From Prasinococcaceae sp. CCMP 1430 (Eukaryota > Prasinodermophyta > Palmophyllophyceae > Prasinococcales > Prasinococcaceae): 59,879 nt of DNA. Positions within the stretch are counted from its first letter, which is position 1; every line of letters begins with the position of its first letter. A program made the position numbers and the translations under genes. The notes under the pieces were generated by a model. It worked only from the letters and a program-made list of their open reading frames with translations, ran no database searches and was not told where the DNA came from. This document shows, piece by piece, positions 18,643 through 27,408 of the stretch. The stretch spans positions 150,714 through 210,592 of the forward strand of contig RQSC01000023.1 of the NCBI GenBank assembly GCA_013416795.1, written 5' to 3'.

Positions 18643-19099
18643 GCACCATCGATGGCACGAGGACCGCCAGCGCGCCCTAAGCACGAATGCATGGAGTGTG
18701 CGAGTGCGTGAGTGCGCGACCCCTAATAAAATTCTTTCAGCGGATATCCCGGGGGCGCCGAAGGCGCATACCGGGGTAAATGGCTGCAATTTTCCCATCC
18801 TAAACCCGGTCTTTGGTGGGACGCGGTGAACCCCGGTTGGGTCGTCACAGCGAGGGTGTGTGACACCGCGCGGCGTGGGCGCTCCGCCCGGCGGCCGGGC
18901 GGGGCGCACAGTGCGCCCGCGGGGCGCGTGTGCGCGGGAGCGTTTCTTGCCGATGCGTGCTGGGTGAGACGCGACCGGCGGGGGCAGGGCCGGGGCCCCG
19001 GATGGCGCGCGCGCGCGCGCAGGGTGGCCCGCAGCCGCCACCGCCGGCCGCTGCGGCTGGCAGCCGAAGGAGCGTGCGGCGGCCGCCGCGCTCGCACTC
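18643..19099. other. Intergenic region upstream of JMJD8 homolog
   Basis: It holds the TIM10 3' UTR (AATAAA at 18725) and the JMJD8 promoter. I see no further gene. There is a short (CG)n run around 19009-19020. Confidence 0.4.
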
Positions 19100-20384
19100 A
19101 TGGCGGTGGCGCTTGCGACGGCGGCGCTGTTGTATGCCCTTGCGCCCGCAGGTGACATCCCAGTGAGCGCGCGTGTGTCGCATCGAACATCGCTGCTGAA
19201 GCCTTCGCCGAAGTACAAGCCATGGAAAGCCAATCGGGCCGCGGTCATCCATGCGTGCACGCTCCCCCGAGTGTCCGGGGAGGCAGCGCTCACAGACTGG
19301 CGGCCCGGGGATGCACCCGCCGTGCTGGTGGGCGCATCGGACAATAGCGCCCTCCGCGAGGCGACGAGGAGGCAAGTTCTCCTTGCTGAGCGTGGCGATG
19401 CCACCGTGAAGCTCGCTTCGAGCGATACCTGGTCGACTAAGCAGGTGCGGGGGTGCCACGCGCGTCGGTGAAATTAGGGCGCGGTGCATTTACCCACGCT
19501 TGTGTGCATGTGCGGGGCGCACGGGCGGGCGCACCTCGATGCCATGTAGTCGCTGCAAGACTCAGGCCGCGACAGAACGCGTGCCGCACAGCGCCACACG
19601 ACCGGCTTGCTGCTCGCGCTCCGAACGCCACTTAAACATCACTCTGGGCTGCGCGGGCGCCACTCGGCCCCCCGCACGTGCCCTGCTGGGATGTGCCAGT
19701 GGCGGACAATGAAATCCTCTGGCACTTGTCGGGGGCTGTCGATACAGCTGCGCGCACGCTCTCTGCCGTGCGCGTGGTGTTAAAGACAGCGGACACATTC
19801 GCCCTTCCGCCGCGACTCCCATCTCGGAGCCGACCTCGCACAGGGGACCCTCATTGACCCGCGCCGCCTACCCACGAACGCCCGCCCGCCAGATCGAGAC
19901 AACGCTCTCCGAGTACGTCCTCAATTGGAAATCTCCTCAGCCGCCTGACCTGCCGGCGATCGACGCGCTGTACCTCTTCGACTCGTCGCTCGCGCTGGCC
20001 GACTCGACATGGGCTGCTGTGTACACGACATATGCTCCCCCGAAGCCCGCCGTGGCGCCTCCTCTCGACCGCGAGCCTGCCCTGTCCTTCGGCATCGCTC
20101 CCGCGGGCTCGGGCGTACAGTGGCACGTCCACGGCCCCGCGCTTGGCGAGGCGCTCCACGGACGCAAGCGCTGGCTCCTGTACCCTCCGCACGCGAAACC
20201 AGACTTCGAGCCATACAACACGACGGGACAATGGTTGCGCTACGGCGGCCGGCCCGCCCCACCATATGATGCTCCTCCCATCGACTGCACCGTCGGACCT
20301 GGCGAGGCCATCTACGTGCCCGACATGTGGTGGCATGCCACCTTCAACGTGGACGACTGCGTGTTCATGAGCACATTCCCATGA
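19100..20384 (+). CDS. JMJD8-like JmjC/cupin protein of the secretory pathway (2 exons)
   Basis: Model: join(19100..19444, 19893..20384), 278 residues (human JMJD8 is about the same size), with a 448-bp intron, the largest resolved here (GTGCGG donor, CCGCCAG acceptor, phase 0). The N-terminal MAVALATAALLYALAPAGDIPVSA is a signal peptide or anchor. Exon 1 has GDAPAVLVGASDNSALREATRRQVLLAERGD..VKLASSDTWSTKQ. Exon 2 has TLSEYVLNW, ALYLFD, SFGIAPAGSGVQWHVHGPALGEALHGRKRWLLYPP, IDCTVGPGEAIYVPDMWWHATFNVDDCVFMSTFP. These match JMJD8 block by block, including WHxHG and WWHATxN. JMJD8 is an ER-luminal JmjC-fold protein without proven demethylase activity; here too the metal-site HxD is HVH. Convergent with the flavin-reductase gene. 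Confidence 0.82.
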
Positions 20385-20542
20385 CGCGCCGCCCCTGCGT
20401 GCTAATACGTGCGACGCCTAATACGACCACTTGTTGCAAAAAGAATGTCGACTGAGAGCATTTCTCGCTTGCCCCGCAGAGCGCGGCGAGGCGCATCCTA
20501 TCCTCCTGTTCGCATCGCACGCGCACCGAAGCCGGCTCGCGC

Positions 20543-21358
20543 TTACGTTCTCTCGTCGCTTCCGGCGTCGTCAGCCTTCGCCTTCTTGGCCGGCGAGCGC
20601 TGCATCTGCCACGCGCGGTCAGGTCTCGGCAGGTCGAACACCGTCAGTGAGGTGCCATAGGTGTTGCCGCCTAATCTGCTGATGGGCTGCAACTTCTCTA
20701 GCTGGACGACAGACTTGCCGCCCTCCTTTGGCGGCGTGTACACGCCATCGTGAAGGTGGAACATGATCACCTCGCAGAGCACCATGGTGGTGGTCGCCTT
20801 GCCATCGGCGTTGGTGATCTCGTGCAGGTTGCGCACCTTGCACTCGAGGCTCACTGCGGCCTCGGCGACGCGCGGCGCCGCCACTAGCTCGCTCTTCGCC
20901 TTGGTGAGGCCCGCCAGCTTGAATTCGTCCACACCTGCGTCGTAGTTGCCGCATGTGTGGTTGGCCGACTCTACGTACCACTCGGACATGATGTTGATCA
21001 CGAGGCTGTTGGTCGCCTCGATGTTGGTGAGAGTGTCCTTCTTGCCGCCGCCACGCGCGCCGCTGCGGCAGATGGACACGACCACGCAGGGAGGGTCATG
21101 GGCGACACAGCCGAAGTACGAGTACGGCGCGAGATTGACCCTTCCTTCAGCGTCCACCGTCGAGCACAGAGCGATGGGGCGCGGCACCACCGCGCTAATC
21201 ATGAGGTGGTAGCACCCGCCCGGCACGTCCTGTGGGCGCAGCGCGCGGTGTGTGCCCTCGTACGGGATAGCCTGCGAAATGTCGCCATCGGGTTTCCACT
21301 CAGGATGCGGCGTGCGCACCGCCTCAAACGCGTTCTTCCTCTCTGCAACGTCGCCCAT
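20543..21358 (-). CDS. Flavin-reductase-like (FMN-binding split-barrel) protein
   Basis: The single exon encodes 271 residues from ATG 21358 (MGDVAERKNAFEAV). The core is typical of the flavin reductase / DIM6-NTAB family: YHLMISAVVPRPIALCSTVDAEGRVNLAPYSYFGCVAHDPPCVVVSICR, KDTLTNIEATNSLVINIMSEWYVESANHTCGNYDAGVDEFKLAGLT, ECKVRNLHEITN, GVYTPP, LQPISRLGGNTYG. Such proteins bind FMN as dimers; the physiological electron acceptor is unknown. The C-terminus is a charged, low-complexity tail (SPAKKAKADDAGSDERT) that could act as a nuclear-type basic signal. The frame is open for 114 codons upstream of this ATG but without a better start. Confidence 0.82.
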   Translation of the reverse strand: MGDVAERKNAFEAVRTPHPEWKPDGDISQAIPYEGTHRALRPQDVPGGCYHLMISAVVPRPIALCSTVDAEGRVNLAPYSYFGCVAHDPPCVVVSICRSGARGGGKKDTLTNIEATNSLVINIMSEWYVESANHTCGNYDAGVDEFKLAGLTKAKSELVAAPRVAEAAVSLECKVRNLHEITNADGKATTTMVLCEVIMFHLHDGVYTPPKEGGKSVVQLEKLQPISRLGGNTYGTSLTVFDLPRPDRAWQMQRSPAKKAKADDAGSDERT

Positions 21359-21926
21359 CCCTGCCACCGCCGCTGCTCCAGAGAGCGCGTGCCCGCCCCT
21401 GCCGCCAGCGTGCCGCCTCTTCCGCTGCCACTTCCGCCGCCGGCAATACCGCCGAGCGAGATCCCAACGCGCCGAGCGCGCGCTGTGTGGCGTGACTTGC
21501 CGCGCGGACGCGGGCCTTCCCCGTCTCCCTGCGTGCCGCGCCGGCGGGGAGCGGGGCACCGCGCGCCGGCGCTGCCGCCTGCTGTGGTGCCACACGTGCG
21601 CGCGCTCACATGCTCGCCCGTTCGACCGGCGCAGCAGGACGACGCGCACACAGGGTCCATACCCTAAACACCCCGCACATTTCCAGGGTGCCTGGATCAT
21701 CTGTAGACTAGTCTACTGTAGACTACTGTAGTCTACTGTACGTATCTCTTACACGCACATGCGTGTCGTGCCTGCACACGAACGCGCTCGCGTTGCGCTG
21801 GTGGGCGCATAACTCGCACTCTCGGCCTACGGAGTGTGCGGGACTAGTGCTGTGCCTACGGCGAATGCTTGGGCCGCACCAGAAGTGCGGCCCGCGTGTG
21901 GCACCAGCAGGCGGCGGCCCGTCTCC
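21359..21926. repeat. Intergenic region with nested inverted repeats (21703-21740)
   Basis: It holds a perfect 14-bp palindrome GTAGACTAGTCTAC (21703-21716) and a second inverted repeat, GTAGACTAC/GTAGTCTAC with a 1-nt spacer (21718-21736), followed by CTGTAC. It could form a cruciform or RNA hairpin. Similar TAGACT units occur at 34424-34446. No gene is seen here. Confidence 0.5.
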
Positions 21927-23088
21927 TCAGTTGTAGCCAAGGCGGTCGACAGCATCGTTGTACGCGGCGAGGTTGGCGCGGAGGTCCTCCGCGCTCTGGA
22001 TTGTGAAGCTTCCAGTCTCGGACCCTGCGCCCTGCGCCGTCTTGCCTCTGGTCTCCGCTTCGTCTATGGCTTCGAGTTCCCAGTCAGCGAGACCGTGCGA
22101 TTGCAGAGCGGTGCGCGTCTCCAGCGTGCCGCCGCGGTTGAGCGGGTCCGCGAGCGAGTGGGCCTCGTAGCACATGCGGGAAATCTGGGGATCGTCGACC
22201 AGGGTGATCTTGGGCTCGGCGGTCGTCGGGGTGTTGAAAGCGGCGTTGAACTGCTCCCGGCAGTGGTCCGGCACGCGGCTGAGCACAAACTCGAACCAAG
22301 AGTCCCACTGCTTCTTGGGCGTCGACGTATCGACGACGTAGTCCGGGCGGTAGACCAGGTACTCGCCTGTGCCTGCTTCCGTGCGCTCGTTGACAATGAC
22401 CCTTCCATTGTCCACGACGATCTCATACCGCGCGTCGTCGGCGCGCAGCGTGAGGCTGCCATCGCTGGCCCACTCGAAGGACGCTATGGTGAGGGTGTGG
22501 AGCCTCTTGTCGAAGAGCACAGTGACACGCTCAACCTCGCCGAGGAAGTCGGGGCTGAGCATCGGCGCGTCTGCTAGCTTGAACATGCGCACGGCATCGC
22601 CGCTGGTTGCGACGGTGTCCGTCCCAGCCAAGAAGCTGACACCGTCGCCGCTTCCGTCGAAGTCCAGCTGCTTCCCCAGGTGCACTGCGAGGAAGGCGAG
22701 GCCGACATTGGCGACGAGGAGTGCCCCCACGAAAGTGCTGAGCACAAGCATGATCTTGCTCTTGAAGGACTCCGCCTCCTTCGCCTTAACCTGCGAGTCG
22801 CACACGGGGAAAGCGAGGGGGTGGCGCAGCCCGCATGAGCGCCGGAGAACCAGCGGCGACAGGCGTCGATCGCGCCGGCCCGCGCGAGCGCGCGCACTGC
22901 TCAAGCGCACGACGGCGTACCTCCTTCTCCAAGACATTGTACACCTCGAGAAGAGACAGGTCCCCGCTGCGGTCTACGTCAAGCGCGATGATGCTTTCGA
23001 TCGCGGCAGGGTTCGCCTCCCTTCCTGAGGCCTCGATGAGACTCACAAGGTCCTCGCGCTTCGAGGCAGAGATCGTTAGGGACGCCAT
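21927..23088 (-). CDS. EF-hand plus single-TM protein of unknown function (2 exons)
   Basis: Model: complement(join(21927..22790, 22921..23088)), 343 residues, with a 130-bp intron (GTACGC donor, ACTCGCAG acceptor, phase 0). Exon 1 (56 codons) starts MASLTISASKREDLVSLIEA and has one EF-hand-like loop, DVDRSGDLSLLEV. Exon 2 begins VKAKEAESFKSK and has a transmembrane helix (IMLVLSTFVGALLVANVGLAFLAVHLG) followed by about 255 residues of beta-rich, probably extracytoplasmic sequence (GDAVRMFKLADAPMLSPDFLGEVERVTVLFDKRLHTL...YEIVVDNGRVIVNE...). The layout suggests a calcium-responsive cytoplasmic module coupled to a luminal domain, which is inference. No family recognised. Confidence 0.7.
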
Positions 23089-23936
23089 GATCTCTCTCTG
23101 TCTGCACGGGCTGCTCGAAGCTCCCGTCTGCGATGGAGCTGCGCTGGGTCCCCGCTTTTGGAAGGGGGGGGTGAGGCCTGATGATGTCCCCGGCTGTGGG
23201 AGTGGCACGATGAGTCACTTACAGAAGGCGGGCAGGAGACACGCACGCACACACGCCGAGCACGCGCGCGCGCGCGCGCGCACGTTGCGTTTCTTTCGGC
23301 CCGCCCCGCCCCGCCGAGCGCTTGTCGCGCTCCGCGCCCGCATTTCGGCGGCGCGGCCTTCAAATGATCATATCAATTCACATTTTAAAAAACGGCGGGA
23401 AAGAATTTCGGACGCGGAGCGCGCGGCCGGCGCCAGGTAACCGCCGGCGACCTGGCGCGTGGGGGAACAGATTTGCTCCAGGTCGCACGCGCCAATTGGT
23501 GCAGAAACAGATTTCGTGCGGCACAAAAGGATACCGCAGCGGTTACGACGTCTGGCTTCTGGTTCCTTGGCAAGTGCAGTTTATTATGAAAGCTCATGGT
23601 CACTATGGATTCGCGTCAATTCGTCTGAAGAAAGCGATGGAGTCCGTTGTGCGCCCAACCGCTCTTGGTCACCAGCTTCCCCTCGCGACCCGTGCGAGGC
23701 CCGGCCGCGCTGCAAGGCCGCCGGGCCGCCGGCCGTGCTCTCGGGGCGCCCCGCGGGGTGGGGCGGGAGGGGTGGGGAGGGCCCGACGTGCTCGCCAGTG
23801 TTCCACACGCGCACGTTCGCTGCCGGCGCGCGGCGGCGGCGGGGAAGCGTGCTGCTCGGGTGGCGCGTAGCGCGCGTCGTGCTGGTGGCAAGGGAGGCGC
23901 GAGTGGAGTTGCGGCTGCGCCCCCAACTGCGTAGGC
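23089..23936. other. Divergent intergenic region, 848 bp
   Basis: It lies between the EF-hand/TM gene (-) and the type II membrane protein (+). It holds a (CG)n microsatellite at about 23265-23282 and an inverted repeat with 9-bp arms, GCGACCTGG (about 23447) and CCAGGTCGC (about 23478), the outer flanks of which are also complementary (CGCGTG/CACGCG). No coding frame with recognisable content is present. Confidence 0.4.
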
Positions 23937-24947
23937 ATGATGGCCGAACCACTGGGCGGCTTTGGCGGCTTCAAGGAGGAGCCCACTAAGGCGAGGCCCT
24001 CTGCGGTCGCAGTCGCGGCCGCCGTGGTTGGTTGGGTGGCGGCGGTGGCGCTCGCCGTGGCGCTCGCAATCAGCGTGGTGTCAGAGGACGGCGGCAGTGG
24101 TGGTAGCGGCGGCAGCGATCCCGCCGGAACGCAGCCAGCGTACGACCCTGAGTGGTGCCACCGCTTCGACGAAGCGGCGTACAACGGCACGGGGGCGTGG
24201 GTTCCGAACATCGACCTGCGCTCCTCCTTCCCGGCGTGGGACTGGGAGCATGGGTACTGGGTTGGGAAGCTGTCGTACTATGGCGCAGACCAGGAGGCGA
24301 ACGAGAGCCCGACATGGCCGTACAAGTACGACCACTACGAGGGTTTCGTCCGGATCTGCGTGCGCGGAAGCGAGTTCGTGCAGCGCAACATCTTCGTCTA
24401 CCCGCCACAGACGAGCGAGTTCTGCGCGGCGCATGGGTACAATGCCACGCGCCCTGCGCCAGGCGGCGGCATGTGTGGCGTGCACGGGAACGAGAAGCTG
24501 TGGGAAGCCGGCCCGCTCTTCGCCGACGACTGCGAGGGTAGAATGGCTGGGCCGTACAAGACGCCCAACGGCACGTTCTTCACAAACACGACTGTGTTCG
24601 GGGCTAGGTCCATCCTGTACAACGTGTGGATGCCCACGCGTGGCGAGGTGCGGCCGGACGCCCAGTCTATCCTCTTCCAGAACCAGCTCACGACGTTCGA
24701 GAATGGGGGCGCGAGCAGATTCCGCACAGCGCAGGGCTTCTTTCCGACGAAGACGCTCTCGTTCTATACGGAGACGAAGGTGAACCGGACGGCCTTCATG
24801 GCGGCGCTCGAGGACGCTCGGGCGCGATTCAATGTGCGCGAGGAGGATCAGTGCAAGTTCGACGGCTACGGCGTGCCCACCGGACGCAACGCCGAAAGCT
24901 GCGCCCAGTTCTTCGACGACTTCTTCGAGGGCTGCGATGAGCCTTGA
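23937..24947 (+). CDS. Type II membrane protein with Cys-rich luminal/extracellular domain, unknown function
   Basis: The single exon encodes 336 residues (MMAEPLGGFGGFKEEP). A short cytoplasmic head is followed by one Ala/Val-rich transmembrane helix (VAVAAAVVGWVAAVALAVALAISVV, about residues 23-48), a Gly/Ser linker (GGSGGSGGS), then a globular region with paired cysteines (EWCHRF, RICVRG, EFCAAHG, GMCGVHG, DDCEGR, EDQCKF, ESCAQFF, EGCDEP) and several NxS/T sites (NGT, NES, NAT, NTT, NRT). This composition indicates a secretory-pathway or cell-surface protein. Its aromatic-rich motifs (FPAWDWEHGYWVGKLSYYG) do not match a family I know. Upstream neighbour is divergent; downstream gene is co-directional. 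Confidence 0.7.
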   Translation: MMAEPLGGFGGFKEEPTKARPSAVAVAAAVVGWVAAVALAVALAISVVSEDGGSGGSGGSDPAGTQPAYDPEWCHRFDEAAYNGTGAWVPNIDLRSSFPAWDWEHGYWVGKLSYYGADQEANESPTWPYKYDHYEGFVRICVRGSEFVQRNIFVYPPQTSEFCAAHGYNATRPAPGGGMCGVHGNEKLWEAGPLFADDCEGRMAGPYKTPNGTFFTNTTVFGARSILYNVWMPTRGEVRPDAQSILFQNQLTTFENGGASRFRTAQGFFPTKTLSFYTETKVNRTAFMAALEDARARFNVREEDQCKFDGYGVPTGRNAESCAQFFDDFFEGCDEP

Positions 24948-25406
24948 GGAGTACCTCGTCGGGGCTCGGGCATGCCGCGTGGTAGTCGTGCGCCACGAGC
25001 TCCGCGAGCCACGAAAGGGCCCTCCGTAAAATCGATTTTGAGGAATTTGTTTGGCTGCCGCTCACGTGTGCCCCGCAGACAGAACCGCGATTGTTTCGCC
25101 GCGGCCACCCAGGCAAACATTTCACCCTCGTGAAACAGGTCGTACCCGGCGGCGCGCGGGTGCGCGGTGCCACACAGAGCGCGCTGGGGCAGGGGCGCGG
25201 CTTGAGCATCGGGTGGGAGGGGCGGCGCTCGTCTACCGCGCACGAACTGCGCGGTGGGGAGTCGCGCGGTGGCAACAGCGCTCGCGGCGGGCGCGCTCGT
25301 GATTGCTGCGGGCGCGGTGGCTGCCGCAGCGGCAGCGGCGGGCCGCGCAGAGCGGCGGGCCGCGTGGGACGGCCCTGGCAGCGGCATTGGCGGCGGCGGC
25401 CAGTGT
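24948..25406. other. Intergenic region upstream of the EEP-fold gene
   Basis: No gene is recognised. The frame of the downstream EEP gene is open from about 25254 and would encode an Ala-rich hydrophobic stretch (VATALAAGALVIAAGAVAAAAAAAG), a possible signal anchor if an unseen upstream exon or start supplies an ATG. Confidence 0.35.
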
Positions 25407-27077
25407 ATGGGTGCCATGGCGTCAGCGCCGTCGGTCCGCGCGACCACGTGGAATGTGGCGGCGGTGAACAACAACCCCTTCGAGTACTGGATCACTCACC
25501 CCGATGCCGAGTACGCCGCCTTGATGGGCGCCGTCGAGGCGTTCATCGATGCGCCGGCCGAGCGCGACTTGCCCGTGCGAGAAGTGCTCACGAGCGAGAT
25601 GGTCGCTCGCCTGGTTGAGGCAATGCGCGCGCGTGGGTGGGTGGGTGTAGAAGAAACCGCGGCGGCATGGGATGCCGATTTTTCGCAGCGCCGCATCATC
25701 TCGGGCTTTCTCAAGGATAAGACGCTCGGCTCTAAGCGCCTCGCCTCGATGCCCGACCGCGTGACCAACACCATCGGACTCGCCGATGGCACGACTGCAT
25801 GCCGCCCGGCGGTCATCAACATGTATGAGGTGCGTGAGCGGTGAAGGCGATCGCCAGAGCCGGCGCGCCCATCTGCATGTTACCTGGCAGCCCCTGGCAC
25901 TGACTGTGCGTGGCACGCTTGGCGCTTCCCAACCCCTGCGCACCACTTTGCCTCCTCTGCACAGGGCCCGCTCGACAGCATCGACCAATGGTTCACGGCG
26001 TGGCTCGCGTTCATGTTCGAGGATGAGCTGGAGCTCAAGGCGAAGGATGGCTCGGTGGAAAGCAAGAAGGGTGCCTGCGAGCTCCTCGGTCCCATCCGCC
26101 GCGCAAAGTACCCGGACGTGACCGAGGAGGAGGAGCGCATCAGCTTGCCGCTGCAGACGCTCTGTCAGGCGATTTTCGACGCCGTGCTCGTACACGTGCT
26201 CAACACTGTCGCTCCGGGCAAGTGGCACACGTTCAAGTTGCAGCTGTGTGAGGCCCTTGCGAAGAAAAAGACACAGAGGACAATCTCCATCCTTTCATCG
26301 GAGCACTGCGCCTCGTCGGACGTCATCGCACTTCAGGAGGTGTCAGGCGCCATGTTTGATGCCATCAGTGCTTCGCCGCTGGCGGATTCGTATCACGTGC
26401 TGGCGCCCGCGTCATTCTCGCGTAAGCGGGACCAGAACTCGATCGTCCTTGCTCGAAAGGCGCTCTTCAGCGAGCCGGAGGACGCCTCGGGCGCTATTGA
26501 GGCGACTTTCGCCGATAAGGGCGAGAAGTGCCCGAGCGACGCGGGCGACCTGGCTGCCTTCAAGGTGAAGTACGGCGACTCCGGCGCCGCGTGGTTGCTC
26601 GCTTCGTTCCACGGCGACACCAATGGGCTGATGACCTGGCCAGTGACCGAAGCGGTGGCGCAGTACGCCAACGCGCACCACACTGCGCTTCTGTTCGGCC
26701 TCGACGCCAACACATACAACAAGCCCGTCGCAGGCAAGCAGTACGGCTGCGAAGACTACGGGGCCGCTTTGGGAGGCGTCAACATGACGTCCTGCTGGGG
26801 TGACACGCCGAGTCCGACAAACTTTACCACATACATCGCGCGCACGTATCTGCAGCCTCAGCTGAATAAAGCGGTGAAGGCCAGCGAGAAGGCAACCTCC
26901 AAGAACACTGACCGCAACCCCAAGGACTTCATCGTATTTTTCAAGGGCTCGTTTGAGGTCGAGTCTACAGCCAAGGACAACACCGGCAAGGGCACCTTCG
27001 AGGGCGACTCGCTGCTCCCGACGCTCGATTTCCCGTCGGACCACGCCGCGTGCACGGCCGTACTCACCGTGCTGTGA
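25407..27077 (+). CDS. Endonuclease/exonuclease/phosphatase (EEP)-fold protein (2 exons)
   Basis: Model: join(25407..25829, 25965..27077), 511 residues from ATG 25407; ATG 25416 is also possible. The 135-bp intron has a GTGCGT donor and a TGCACAG acceptor, phase 0. EEP catalytic motifs are in order: TWNVAAVNNNPFEYW (N), DVIALQEVSGAMFDAI (E), LLASFHGDTNGLMTWP, LLFGLDANTY (DxN) and LDFPSDHAACTAVLTVL (SDH). The fold covers DNases, inositol phosphatases, deadenylases and sphingomyelinases; the substrate here is unknown. Oddly, motif I and motif II are about 235 residues apart instead of the usual few tens, because of a helical insertion that spans the intron. Upstream in-frame hydrophobic sequence suggests a membrane-anchored or secreted form. 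Confidence 0.78.
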
Positions 27078-27408
27078 GGCTGGCGTGTCGCAGCACGCGA
27101 CAGCAAGTGCCTCAGAAGCCGAGCGAGTCGAGGGAGGCGCAGTAAAAAAAAAAACATTTCCCACCTACAGAAACAAAAAAGTTGGCGCTCCGCATCATGC
27201 CTGCCCGCGCGACTGTGCCCCCGGGCGGCGCAGCGCTGTCGGTGTCCCCCCTCTCCCCCACCCAACCTCCCCTCCGCGCCCATCCCTCGTATGCCACAGC
27301 GCGCGGCCGGCGCGCTGTGCTCTGCGCGACCGCTGCTCGAGCGCCGCCCACTGTCTTCACTTGGGGCATCCGGTCGCCAGTGCCCCGCTCGCAGGCGGCG
27401 CGCGCGGC
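27078..27408. other. Intergenic region between EEP and VPS18 genes
   Basis: An A-rich stretch (taaaaaaaaaaaacatttccc...aaacaaaaaag, 27143-27182) probably belongs to the EEP gene 3' UTR. The rest should hold the VPS18 promoter. No gene seen. Confidence 0.4.
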
